A model generated the notes under the pieces. It was not told where the DNA came from, did not search any database, and worked only from the letters and a program-made list of their open reading frames with translations. Made by a program: the position numbers and the translations under genes. From Clostridia bacterium (lineage in GTDB: Bacteria > Bacillota_A > Clostridia > Oscillospirales > CAG-382), in the NCBI GenBank assembly GCA_017615235.1, contig JAGAAM010000109.1:1-7185 (forward strand): 7,185 nucleotides of DNA, written 5' to 3'. Position 1 is the first letter of the stretch, and every line of letters begins with the position of its first letter. Of the stretch, positions 1 to 6,965 are shown in pieces.

Positions 1-1579
1 AGACGTAATAGTCGTAATAGAAATGCGGTATCCTCGCCCATTCGAGCGCGATCTCATCGTCGGAGACCATATCCGGTCCGAAGTAAAGCCTGTTCAGCTC
101 GTGATACTTCGCGCAGAGCGCGTCGGCGGTGAGCGCTTCGCCGTTTTCCGCCATTTTGCCGATGATATATTCGAACTCGGCGAACATCGTCTGGCGATAT
201 ACGGTGCCCTTGAACTGATCGAGGAAGTGGTTGATAAGATAAGCGCGTTTCTTCTTGTCGGTCGTCTTGGAAAGCAGATCGCGCATTACCAGCACCTCGT
301 TGCAGGTGGAAGCGACCTCCGCGACGAAAATGACATACTGCATATTGCAGGGCGGCTGGTGCTTGCAGCTCAAATAGCTGTGGATGGAATGTCCCATCTC
401 GTGAGCGAGGGTGAACATGCTGTCTAGGTTATCGTGGTGGTTCAGCAGAACGTAGGGATGCGGGATGCCCATGGAAGAATAGGCGCCTCCGCGTTTGCCG
501 ACGTTCTCGTAAACGTCGATCCAGCGGTTGTCGAAGCCTTCGCGCAGGATGTCAAGATAATCCTCGCCGAGTACTTTAAGCGAATCGAGCACGGTGGCTT
601 TCGATTTTTCGTAGGAGTATTCCTCCGCCGCCTCGGCGACGATAGGCGTGTAAACGTCATACATGTGAAGCTCGTCGACGCCTAAAATCTTTTTGCGCAG
701 CGCGACGTAGCGGTACATTTTGTCGAGGTTGGAATGCACCGCCTCGATGAGGTTGTGATATACCGCGACGGGGACTTCCGTCTCGTCGAGCGCGGCTTCG
801 AGGGTTGAACCGTATTTACGCGCGCCTGCGTAGAAGCGTAGCTGTTTGAACTGGGAATCGAGCGTGGTGGCAAGAGTGTTGCGGTATTCGCCGAGGCGCG
901 CGTAATACGCCTTGAATGCGTTCTCGCGCAATACCCTGTCCGGGCTTTCGAGCAGAGGGACGAAGGTGCCGTCGGTCAGCTGGCGTTCCTTTCCCTCGCC
1001 GTCTTTAACGGCGGGAAAGCGCAGGTCGGCGTTGTGGAATATGCCGTAAATGTTTTCCGCGCTCTGCGCCATTTCACCCGCGGAAGCGAGAAGCATCTCG
1101 CATTCGGGAGAAAGAATATGCTCCCTGCGGCGGCGTATGCGGTAAAGGCTGCGGCGGTATACGCAAAGCTCCTCGCTTTCGGAATACCATTTGTCGAGCG
1201 TTTCGTCGGGTATGGACATGATCTCCGGATCGGCGAAGGCGGCGGCGCTGGCGACGGCTACGTAAACGCTCATCGCTTTGCCGCGCATATCCTGGTAAAA
1301 GCTGTTTCCGGTGTCCTCGTCGCCCTTGCGGGAAGCGTAACCGAACAGAAGCTCGATACGAAGGGCGATATCGTCGCCCATCTTAAGATACTTTAAAAGT
1401 TCCTCGCGGCTTTGAGATATCTTTCCTGCGAAAGCGGCGACTTCACCGGAGATATCTTTCAGCGATTCGTACTCGGCAAGCCATTCTTCGTCCGATTTAA
1501 ATATATCGGTAAGATCCCAGGTATACTCTGCCGGGACCTCGCTTCTGAGGGGGATCTTTTTTTCGTTGTTATCGTTCAT
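1..1579 (-). CDS. pepF: Oligoendopeptidase F (M3B zinc metallopeptidase), C-terminus cut by window edge
   Basis: Reading the minus strand from ATG at 1579 gives 526 uninterrupted residues that run off the left edge. The family is usually about 600 residues, so some 70-80 are missing here. The N-terminus (IPLRSEVPAEYTWDLTDIF) is typical of PepF. The zinc motif HEMGHSIH lies at residues 393-400 (H393 and H397 ligands, E394 catalytic base). The third ligand is most likely E421 in FVAEVAST. The last visible residues, IPHFYYDYYV (H519 to V526), match the conserved substrate-binding His/Tyr segment of M3 peptidases. There is no signal peptide, so the enzyme is expected in the cytoplasm, where such enzymes degrade short peptides. 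An AGGAG at 1591-1595 precedes the ATG by 11 nt. An in-frame TTG at 1588 is too close to it to be the start. The gene is divergent from glyA and has its own promoter. Family assignment is firm; the physiological substrate is unknown. Confidence 0.95.
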   Translation of the reverse strand, partial: MNDNNEKKIPLRSEVPAEYTWDLTDIFKSDEEWLAEYESLKDISGEVAAFAGKISQSREELLKYLKMGDDIALRIELLFGYASRKGDEDTGNSFYQDMRGKAMSVYVAVASAAAFADPEIMSIPDETLDKWYSESEELCVYRRSLYRIRRRREHILSPECEMLLASAGEMAQSAENIYGIFHNADLRFPAVKDGEGKERQLTDGTFVPLLESPDRVLRENAFKAYYARLGEYRNTLATTLDSQFKQLRFYAGARKYGSTLEAALDETEVPVAVYHNLIEAVHSNLDKMYRYVALRKKILGVDELHMYDVYTPIVAEAAEEYSYEKSKATVLDSLKVLGEDYLDILREGFDNRWIDVYENVGKRGGAYSSMGIPHPYVLLNHHDNLDSMFTLAHEMGHSIHSYLSCKHQPPCNMQYVIFVAEVASTCNEVLVMRDLLSKTTDKKKRAYLINHFLDQFKGTVYRQTMFAEFEYIIGKMAENGEALTADALCAKYHELNRLYFGPDMVSDDEIALEWARIPHFYYDYYV

Positions 1580-1616
1580 AAGCGTCAAAACTCCTGTTCC
1601 AGATTTTTACAGATTT

Positions 1617-1645
1617 ATTATACACGTTTTTTTGCATTTTGTAAA
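1617..1645 (-). promoter_or_regulatory. Housekeeping (sigma-A type) promoter of pepF
   Basis: On the minus strand TTTACA (1645 to 1640) is followed after exactly 17 bp by TATAAT (1622 to 1617). The -10 box is perfect and the -35 has one deviation from TTGACA. Transcription would start near 1610, giving a leader of about 30 nt with the ribosome binding site at 1591-1595. The -10 surroundings (GTGTATAATAAATC) are identical over 14 bases to those of the glyA promoter. Confidence 0.82.
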
Positions 1646-1658
1646 GGTTTTTATTGGC

Positions 1659-1686
1659 CGGAGAATTATTTATGTGAATAACTCCG
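1659..1686. repeat. Imperfect dyad in the pepF/glyA divergent region
   Basis: CGGAG at 1659-1663 and CTCCG at 1682-1686 are inverted. Inside them TTATT (1666-1670) can pair with AATAA (1677-1681), leaving a 2-nt AA bulge on the left and a 6-nt loop TATGTG. The element lies between the two -35 boxes and outside both predicted transcripts. If it acts, a DNA-level operator or activator site is more likely than an RNA hairpin. It could also be a chance structure in AT-rich DNA. Confidence 0.4.
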
Positions 1687-1722
1687 AAAAAGCGACATAT
1701 TGAATGTTTTCGGGTTAAAGTA

Positions 1723-1751
1723 TTTACAAACAGCGACAAAAAGTGTATAAT
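1723..1751 (+). promoter_or_regulatory. Housekeeping (sigma-A type) promoter of glyA-fhs
   Basis: TTTACA at 1723-1728 and TATAAT at 1746-1751 are separated by exactly 17 bp. Transcription would begin near 1757-1758, leaving a leader of only about 46 nt before the glyA ATG at 1804. That is too short for a folate or glycine riboswitch, so if the operon is regulated at this promoter, initiation is the likely step. No second promoter is evident in the 26-bp gap before fhs. Confidence 0.82.
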
Positions 1752-1803
1752 AAATCATTGAATCGTTTCTTTTTACCCGCGCTGCCGAGAAAGGACACGG
1801 AAG

Positions 1804-3042
1804 ATGTATTTTTTTGAAGAACTTATGAACTACGACCCGGAGGTCGCTTCTGCCTGCAAGCTCGAGCTCGAGCGCCAGCAGCACAACATCGAGCTTATCG
1901 CTTCGGAAAACATCGTCTCGAAAGCGGTGCTTTTAGCCGCCGGAGGCGTTCTTACCAACAAATACGCGGAGGGTTACCCTTCCAAGCGTTATTACGGCGG
2001 ATGCCAGTGCGTCGACATCGTCGAAAACATCGCGCGGGAACGTGCGAAGCAGCTTTTCGGCGCCGATCACGCCAACGTTCAGCCGCATTGCGGCGCGAGC
2101 GCGAACCTGGCGGTGTTTTTCGCCCTCCTTAACCCCGGCGATACCGTTATGGGCATGGATCTTTCGCAGGGCGGACATCTTTCGCACGGTTCGCCGGTCA
2201 ATATCTCCGGCAAATACTTCCACGTCGTTCCCTACGGCGTCGACTCCAACGGCAGAATAGATTACGACGAGGTGAGAAGGATCGCGCGCGAATGCAGGCC
2301 GAAGCTTATCGTCGCGGGCGCGAGCGCCTATTCCCGCATTATAGATTTCCCGGCGTTCCGCAGGATAGCGGACGAAGTGGGCGCTTATCTTATGGTCGAT
2401 ATGGCGCACATCGCGGGGCTTGTCGCCGCAGGACTGCATCCCTCGCCCATTCCCTACGCCGACGTTGTTACCACCACGACTCACAAAACGCTTCGCGGAC
2501 CGCGAGGCGGTATGATACTCTGCCGCGAAGAATACGCGAAAGCCATCGACAAAGCGATATTCCCCGGCACTCAGGGCGGCCCTCTTATGCACATCATCGC
2601 GGCGAAAGCCGTCGCGCTGGGCGAGGCGCTCACCGACGAATTCAGGGATTATCAGCGCCGCATAGTCGAAAACGCGGCTAAACTCGCGGAGTGCCTGCTC
2701 GCCCGCGGAGTGAACATCGTCTCCGGCGGCACGGATAACCATCTTATGTCTCTTAACCTCATCGGCACGGGCGTCACCGGCAAAGAACTTGAAGCCCGTC
2801 TTGACGAGGTGAACATAACCGCAAACAAGAACACCGTCCCGAACGATCCGCAGACTCCTTTCGTCACCAGCGGTCTGCGCATCGGCACTCCCGCAGTCAC
2901 GACGCGCGGCTTCGGGCCTGGCGAGATGGAGCTTATCGCCGGTTGGATAGCCGACGCGATAAACGATTTCGAACCCAACAAGGCAAGGATAAGATCCGAA
3001 GTAAGCGAACTTTGCGCAAAATTCCCGATATACGCGGATTAA
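1804..3042 (+). CDS. glyA: Serine hydroxymethyltransferase
   Basis: This is a complete 412-residue cytosolic PLP enzyme that interconverts serine plus tetrahydrofolate with glycine plus 5,10-methylene-THF. Conserved blocks are IELIASEN (29-36), [10 protein letters not shown] with catalytic E56, [11 protein letters not shown] with H125 (the residue expected to stack on PLP), [13 protein letters not shown], and [14 protein letters not shown] with Schiff-base lysine K228. SGGTDNHL and [14 protein letters not shown] follow, with R359 expected to bind the substrate carboxylate. Length and ends are normal. AAAGGA at 1790-1795 sits 8 nt before the ATG and favours this start over M8 (1825). Two uncommon residues are seen: the phosphate-loop sequence usually written QPHSGxQAN reads QPHCGASAN (C96), and the residue before GGHL is Q122 where E. 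coli has His. Neither removes a catalytic group. It is the first gene of an operon with fhs. Confidence 0.98.
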   Translation: MYFFEELMNYDPEVASACKLELERQQHNIELIASENIVSKAVLLAAGGVLTNKYAEGYPSKRYYGGCQCVDIVENIARERAKQLFGADHANVQPHCGASANLAVFFALLNPGDTVMGMDLSQGGHLSHGSPVNISGKYFHVVPYGVDSNGRIDYDEVRRIARECRPKLIVAGASAYSRIIDFPAFRRIADEVGAYLMVDMAHIAGLVAAGLHPSPIPYADVVTTTTHKTLRGPRGGMILCREEYAKAIDKAIFPGTQGGPLMHIIAAKAVALGEALTDEFRDYQRRIVENAAKLAECLLARGVNIVSGGTDNHLMSLNLIGTGVTGKELEARLDEVNITANKNTVPNDPQTPFVTSGLRIGTPAVTTRGFGPGEMELIAGWIADAINDFEPNKARIRSEVSELCAKFPIYAD

Positions 3043-3068
3043 TAATATAAATCGAAAGGATAAAAGGC

Positions 3069-4745
3069 ATGGCATATCTTTCCGACATCGAGATCGCACA
3101 GAGGTGCGAAATGAGACCGATAAACGCAGTCGCCGCCGACGCCGGCATCGACGAAAAGTTTATCGAAAACTACGGCAAATACAAGGCAAAGATCGATTTA
3201 TCCTTTTTGAAAGAATGCAGGAACGAAAACGGCAAGCTGGTCCTCGTCACGGCGATCACCCCCACCCCGGCGGGCGAAGGCAAGACGACCACGACGATAG
3301 GACTTGCCGACGGTCTGAGGCGCATAGGCAAAAAAGTCACCGTCGCATTGCGTGAGCCGTCGCTCGGCCCGGTATTCGGCATCAAAGGCGGAGCCGCCGG
3401 AGGCGGATACGCGCAGGTCGTGCCGATGGAGGATATCAACCTTCACTTTACCGGCGACTTCCACGCGATAGGCGCGGCGAACAACCTTCTTGCCGCGATG
3501 CTCGACAACCATATCATGCAGGGCAACGCGCTTGATATCGACGTGCGCAGGATCACCTGGAAACGCTGCGTCGATATGAACGACAGGCAGTTAAGGAACA
3601 TCGTCGACGGGTTAGGAGGCAAAGCCAACGGATTCCCGCGTGAAGACGGGTTCGATATAACCGTCGCTTCGGAAATAATGGCTGTGCTGTGTCTTTCTGA
3701 TTCAATCGCCGATCTCAAAGCAAGGCTGGCGAGGATAATCGTCGGTTACGACAGGAAGGGCGATCCCGTCACCTGCGGTCAGCTTAAAGCCGCGGGCGCG
3801 ATGGCAGCGCTTCTGAAAGACGCATTGAAGCCCAACCTCGTGCAGACGCTCGAAGGAACTCCCGCTTTCGTGCACGGCGGTCCTTTTGCGAATATCGCGC
3901 ACGGCTGCAACTCCGTCATGGCGACGAAGATGGCCCTCAAACTTGGCGATTACACCGTCACAGAGGCGGGATTCGGCGCCGACCTCGGGGCTGAAAAATT
4001 CCTGGACATCAAGTGCCGCATGGCGGGTCTCGTTCCGGATGCGGTCGTCGTCGTGGCGACGGTGCGCGCGCTCAAAATGCACGGCGGTCTTCCGAAGACC
4101 GAGCTTGCCAACGAGGACCTTTGCGCTCTCGAAAAAGGCATCCCGAACCTTTTGAGGCATATTTCCAATATAAAGAACGTATACGGACTTCCCTGCGTGG
4201 CGGCGGTCAACCGCTTCCCCACCGATACCGACGCGGAGATCGGTTTTATAATCGCGAAATGCCGCGAGCTCGGCGTGAACGCCGTGCTTTCCACCGTCTG
4301 GGCGGACGGCGGCAAGGGCGGCGAGGAGATGGCGAAAGAGGTCGTTCGCCTTTGCGAAGAGGAAAAAGGCGACTTCAGGTTCTCCTATACCGACGAAATG
4401 CCGATCAAAGAAAAGATCAACGCCGTAGCGACGAAGATCTACGGAGGCGACGGAGTGATATTCGCGCCCGAAGCCGAAAAACAGATCGCCGAGCTTGAAA
4501 AGCTCGGGTTCGGCAAAGTGCCGGTCTGTATCGCTAAAACGCAGTACAGCTTTTCCGACGACGCTACAAAGCTCGGCGCGCCTACGGGATTCAAAGTCAC
4601 CGTCCGCAACGTAAAAGTTTCCGCCGGAGCGGGATTCATCGTAGTCCTCACCGGAAGCATACTTACGATGCCCGGCCTGCCGAAATCACCGGCGGCGGAG
4701 CGCATCGACGTCGACGATAACGGCGTTATCACCGGACTGTTCTGA
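3069..4745 (+). CDS. fhs: Formate-tetrahydrofolate ligase (10-formyl-THF synthetase)
   Basis: This complete 558-residue monofunctional enzyme carries out ATP + formate + THF giving 10-formyl-THF + ADP + phosphate, and can run in reverse to recover ATP. The P-loop [13 protein letters not shown] is at residues 64-76 (K72). The hallmark [20 protein letters not shown] begins at residue 95 and runs into the [11 protein letters not shown] block (120-130). The [19 protein letters not shown] block (from residue 256) and [13 protein letters not shown] (299-311) are canonical, as is the C-terminal GLF. One small deviation is V102 where many homologues have Cys. A GAAAGGA at 3054-3060 lies 8 nt before the ATG. 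The 26-bp gap from glyA and the shared terminator show co-transcription. Neither folD nor a cyclohydrolase is in view, so the step linking the two folate products must be encoded elsewhere. Presence of fhs alone does not show acetogenesis. Confidence 0.98.
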   Translation: MAYLSDIEIAQRCEMRPINAVAADAGIDEKFIENYGKYKAKIDLSFLKECRNENGKLVLVTAITPTPAGEGKTTTTIGLADGLRRIGKKVTVALREPSLGPVFGIKGGAAGGGYAQVVPMEDINLHFTGDFHAIGAANNLLAAMLDNHIMQGNALDIDVRRITWKRCVDMNDRQLRNIVDGLGGKANGFPREDGFDITVASEIMAVLCLSDSIADLKARLARIIVGYDRKGDPVTCGQLKAAGAMAALLKDALKPNLVQTLEGTPAFVHGGPFANIAHGCNSVMATKMALKLGDYTVTEAGFGADLGAEKFLDIKCRMAGLVPDAVVVVATVRALKMHGGLPKTELANEDLCALEKGIPNLLRHISNIKNVYGLPCVAAVNRFPTDTDAEIGFIIAKCRELGVNAVLSTVWADGGKGGEEMAKEVVRLCEEEKGDFRFSYTDEMPIKEKINAVATKIYGGDGVIFAPEAEKQIAELEKLGFGKVPVCIAKTQYSFSDDATKLGAPTGFKVTVRNVKVSAGAGFIVVLTGSILTMPGLPKSPAAERIDVDDNGVITGLF

Positions 4746-4761
4746 TAATAAAGCACAAAGA

Positions 4762-4791
4762 AAACGGAGGCCTTACGGTCTCCGTTTTTTG
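4762..4791 (+). terminator. Intrinsic terminator of glyA-fhs, probably bidirectional
   Basis: AAAACGGAG (4762-4770) pairs perfectly with CTCCGTTTT (4781-4789) around a 10-nt loop, and the T run extends to 4791. It begins 16 bp after the fhs stop. Read from the other strand the hairpin is followed by TTTTCTTTG, and the convergent lipoprotein gene stops at 4801, so the same hairpin can serve both operons. Confidence 0.9.
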
Positions 4792-4800
4792 CTGCGTTAT

Positions 4801-5529
4801 TTATGCTTTTATGCTTGAGACCAGCGCGTCGATATCGGCGTCGTGCAGTCCGGTCATCGAGCTGCAGGTGACCGTGACGCAGCCGAGGCTGTCGAAAACG
4901 TAAACATACGTCTGGCGCATATCGTAGCCGAGCGCGCTGTTGCTTGCGGAATAGGCGACCTTCAACGCGTCCCTGCCGGAGATCTTATATGTCTCGAACA
5001 CGAAATCTTCGATATCGCCGAGCATCACCTGATACGTACTCATAAGCTGATCGCCGTTGAAATCGGAAAGTTTCGAACCGACGGCGAAATAGACGTTCAC
5101 GCTGTCGGCGGTGCCGTTCGCGATAAAGAGGAGCGACATATCGCCGGATCCGTCATCGACGGCTTCGAAACATTCGGGAAGTTCGAACGATACGCCGAAG
5201 AAGGTATATTTTCTGCCGTCGACGGTGATCTGCGGTTCTTCCGAATCATCGTCGGGAACGCTTTCGTCCTCCGAGGATACGCCTGACGGTCCGCCGGAAG
5301 GTTCCGGTACGGATAATTCCGGCCCGGGATCCGGGTCGCTTTCTGTCCCGGAAGGACCGGCGGGTGAAGAACTCTCTTCAGCGGATATCCCGTCCGATAC
5401 GGCGGGGACGGAGCTTTCGCCGGGCACCTTGTCGTTACCGCAGGCGGCGAAGCAGACCGATAACAGAAGGCATGCCGTTATCAGAGCAAGGGTTTTCCGG
5501 AATTTCACGGTATCAAAAGCCTTTCTCAT
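4801..5529 (-). CDS. Putative secreted lipoprotein with acidic Ser/Pro linker
   Basis: The product has 242 residues. After a basic N-terminus (MRKAFDTVKFRK) comes a hydrophobic stretch ending in the lipobox FAAC at residues 27-30. Signal peptidase II cleavage should therefore leave C30 as the lipidated residue on the outer face of the membrane. Residues 31 to about 100 are low complexity, rich in Ser, Pro, Glu, Asp and Gly, and look like a flexible, acidic spacer. Residues 101-242 form a compact alpha/beta-looking domain starting ITVDGRKYTFFGVSFELPE and ending in DIDALVSSIKA. The pattern recalls PsbP/DcrB-like lipoprotein domains, but this is only a resemblance. The domain holds three cysteines (C120, C217, C222). 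The ATG overlaps the upstream stop as ATGA and has no clear ribosome binding site of its own, so translation is probably coupled. Function unknown; an envelope role with its partner is inferred from context. Confidence 0.85.
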   Translation of the reverse strand: MRKAFDTVKFRKTLALITACLLLSVCFAACGNDKVPGESSVPAVSDGISAEESSSPAGPSGTESDPDPGPELSVPEPSGGPSGVSSEDESVPDDDSEEPQITVDGRKYTFFGVSFELPECFEAVDDGSGDMSLLFIANGTADSVNVYFAVGSKLSDFNGDQLMSTYQVMLGDIEDFVFETYKISGRDALKVAYSASNSALGYDMRQTYVYVFDSLGCVTVTCSSMTGLHDADIDALVSSIKA

Positions 5530-6218
5530 TCATAGACCACGGAAATGCTTCCGAGGTTCTGGGAGATATTGAGATTCAACTGTTTCGCGCCGATCGTATA
5601 ACGCGACGGGATCGAGACGTTTCCGACGTTCGACTGTTCGCTGGAGTAAACGTTCCAGTCGTTGGGAACGTGGATGACGATCTTTCCCATATTGTTCACG
5701 ACGGTAAGAGTTCCGTCGCCGGCGTAAGCGGAGATATTCGTGAAATAGACCTGGGTGGAACCGACGTTATCCTTCACGCAGGCGTCGGAAAGGTCGGCGG
5801 CGTCGAAGTTATAGGTCTTCGCGCCGACAACGTCGCTCGCTTTTCCTCCGACGGGAAGCGAGGGCTTTTTCTTTTTCGGGATGATAAGGTTGAGACCGAT
5901 CACGAGCAGCACGGTAACGATTATAAGCACCCATACCGGGATGACCGTCTTGCCGAAGATGTTCGCCTGGAACAGTCCGAAAATGACTGCGACCGGGAAA
6001 ACCACGTTGGCAAAGCGGAATTTCACGATCTCGAATACCGCCCAGCTCACCATAAGCACGGCGATGATTATCTTAAGCGGATTGATCTCGTTTTTGCTGA
6101 AGATCTCGGTCGTAGCGTCAAGGATTATCAGCACTGCGGAGAGTACCAGTAAAACGCCCCAGAATATCGCCGAATAGCTCGGCTTTTTGAAACTGCTCGA
6201 ATTCCCGCGGTTGTTCAT
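5526..6218 (-). CDS. LiaF-like integral membrane protein
   Basis: The product has 230 residues counting from ATG at 6218. The N-terminal half has about four hydrophobic segments (roughly 16-34, 48-65, 70-84, 92-113) and ends in the basic cluster KKKK (115-118). The C-terminal half (about 125-230) is beta-rich with repeated short strands such as LTVVNNMGKIVIHVP and LNISQNLGSISVVYE. This is the arrangement of LiaF/VraT-type proteins: a membrane domain followed by a cell-wall-antibiotic-response domain. LiaF in Bacillus restrains the LiaRS envelope-stress system, but no sensor kinase or regulator lies in this window, so that role cannot be assumed. The frame stays open upstream to 6359. That extension crosses a promoter and a terminator, and the start at 6218 has an AGAGG site, so the shorter form is chosen. 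It is the first gene of a two-gene operon with the lipoprotein. Confidence 0.85.
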   Translation of the reverse strand: MNNRGNSSSFKKPSYSAIFWGVLLVLSAVLIILDATTEIFSKNEINPLKIIIAVLMVSWAVFEIVKFRFANVVFPVAVIFGLFQANIFGKTVIPVWVLIIVTVLLVIGLNLIIPKKKKPSLPVGGKASDVVGAKTYNFDAADLSDACVKDNVGSTQVYFTNISAYAGDGTLTVVNNMGKIVIHVPNDWNVYSSEQSNVGNVSIPSRYTIGAKQLNLNISQNLGSISVVYE

Positions 6219-6228
6219 TCTTCGGTTA

Positions 6229-6233
6229 CCTCT
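6229..6233 (-). promoter_or_regulatory. Ribosome binding site deciding the start of the LiaF-like gene
   Basis: AGAGG on the minus strand lies 10 nt before the ATG at 6218 and within the predicted transcript. Possible earlier starts (for example M at 6359) lie upstream of the promoter and would not be transcribed from it. Confidence 0.65.
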
Positions 6234-6255
6234 TTTCTTTGCTGTTGTTATGATC

Positions 6256-6284
6256 ATTATACTCTTCCGGCGCGAAAATGTAAA
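6256..6284 (-). promoter_or_regulatory. Housekeeping (sigma-A type) promoter of the LiaF-like/lipoprotein operon
   Basis: TTTACA (6284 to 6279) and TATAAT (6261 to 6256) on the minus strand are exactly 17 bp apart. Transcription would start near 6249, giving a leader of about 30 nt before the ATG at 6218. It has the same boxes and spacing as the pepF and glyA promoters, which points to basal housekeeping expression. No LiaR-like operator could be recognised. Confidence 0.82.
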
Positions 6285-6338
6285 GGGATTTTTGCGGATT
6301 TGAAGAATGTGAAGCGCCTTCTTGTCCGCATTTGAACG

Positions 6339-6375
6339 AAAAAACAGCCGTAAAAGCAAAAACTCACGGCTGTTT
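6339..6375 (-). terminator. Intrinsic terminator of the ABC transporter operon
   Basis: On the minus strand AAACAGCCGT (6375 to 6366) pairs with ACGGCTGTTT (6351 to 6342) around a 14-nt loop. The stem is followed by a run of T to 6339. It starts 17 nt after the ATPase stop codon and separates that operon from the LiaF-like promoter just downstream. Confidence 0.88.
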
Positions 6376-6392
6376 ATTTATCGTTATGCCGT

Positions 6393-6965
6393 TTACATCG
6401 CCAAAACAGAGGCGTTGAGCGCCGAAGCGTCGGAGATATCGTGGGTCACGGCGATGAGCGTTTTGTCCGCGGTCATGCGGTTTATCACTTCGACCGTCTT
6501 TTCTTTCGTCGCGCCGTCAAGCCCTGTAAAGGGTTCGTCGAGGATAAGAAGTTTCGAACCTGCAAACAGCGCGCGTGCAAGAGCGACGCGCCTTTTCATA
6601 CCGCCGGAAAGCTCGCTTACCGGGATATCGAGGCTGTCTTCAAGCCCGAGTTCGGTCAGCAACGCGCGGATCGCTTTTATATCCGGGTCCTTACCTGCGA
6701 CGAGATTTACGTTTTCCACCGCGGTCTCGAACTTTAAAAGCCGGTCTTCCTGGAACACCATCGCGATATCCTCCGGCACGCCGGATACCGACCCGGAATC
6801 CGGCTTGACAAGCCCCGCGACGATATTCAGAAGCGTGGTCTTTCCGCAGCCGGAAGCCCCCGTCACGCAGGTGCGCGACAGCGGCTCGAACGTATATGAA
6901 AGATCCTTCAGCACCGTTTTATCGCCGAAGGATTTATTTATTCCTTCAAGCTTTATTCTTTCCAT
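6393..6965 (-). CDS. ABC importer ATP-binding protein (nitrate/sulfonate/taurine type)
   Basis: This complete 190-residue nucleotide-binding subunit would power uptake at the inner face of the membrane. Walker A GASGCGKT is at 36-43 (K42). The Q-loop with FQEDRLL is at 71-77 (Q72), the ABC signature LSGGMKRR at 119-126, and Walker B LLILDEP at 139-145 (D143, E144). The D-loop GLD (148-150) and the switch histidine H175 in VTHD complete the set. FQEDRLL followed by ENV resembles SsuB/TauB/NrtD-like proteins, which are usually 230-260 residues. This one stops soon after the H-loop, so it is a minimal domain with no C-terminal extension. The ATG lies inside the end of the permease gene (20-bp overlap), with GAGG at 6970-6973 close upstream. 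It is the last gene of its operon. Substrate cannot be inferred. Confidence 0.93.
   Translation of the reverse strand: MERIKLEGINKSFGDKTVLKDLSYTFEPLSRTCVTGASGCGKTTLLNIVAGLVKPDSGSVSGVPEDIAMVFQEDRLLKFETAVENVNLVAGKDPDIKAIRALLTELGLEDSLDIPVSELSGGMKRRVALARALFAGSKLLILDEPFTGLDGATKEKTVEVINRMTADKTLIAVTHDISDASALNASVLAM

Noticed and set aside
1691..1738. Direct repeat AGCGACA at 1691-1697 and 1732-1738 upstream of glyA
   Set aside because: Only 7 bases long, and a repeat this short can easily arise by chance; the second copy lies within the promoter spacer, but nothing else supports an operator.
1752..1803. Possible glycine or tetrahydrofolate riboswitch before glyA
   Set aside because: The predicted leader is only about 46 nt with no structured aptamer-like elements, too short for either class.
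1933..3099. Long open frame (388 codons) antisense to glyA
   Set aside because: It is the mirror of a strongly conserved gene with GC-biased codons. The product is Arg/Val-rich with no recognisable motif and spans the glyA-fhs junction.
5364..6152. Plus-strand open frame across the lipoprotein and LiaF-like genes
   Set aside because: It straddles two well-supported genes in antisense, and its product is highly charged and of low plausibility with no domain.
6219..6359. N-terminal extension of the LiaF-like protein by 47 residues (M at 6359)
   Set aside because: The extension crosses the TTTACA-17-TATAAT promoter at 6256-6284 and part of the ABC operon terminator. Its residues are basic and unlike the family, and ATG 6218 has its own AGAGG site.
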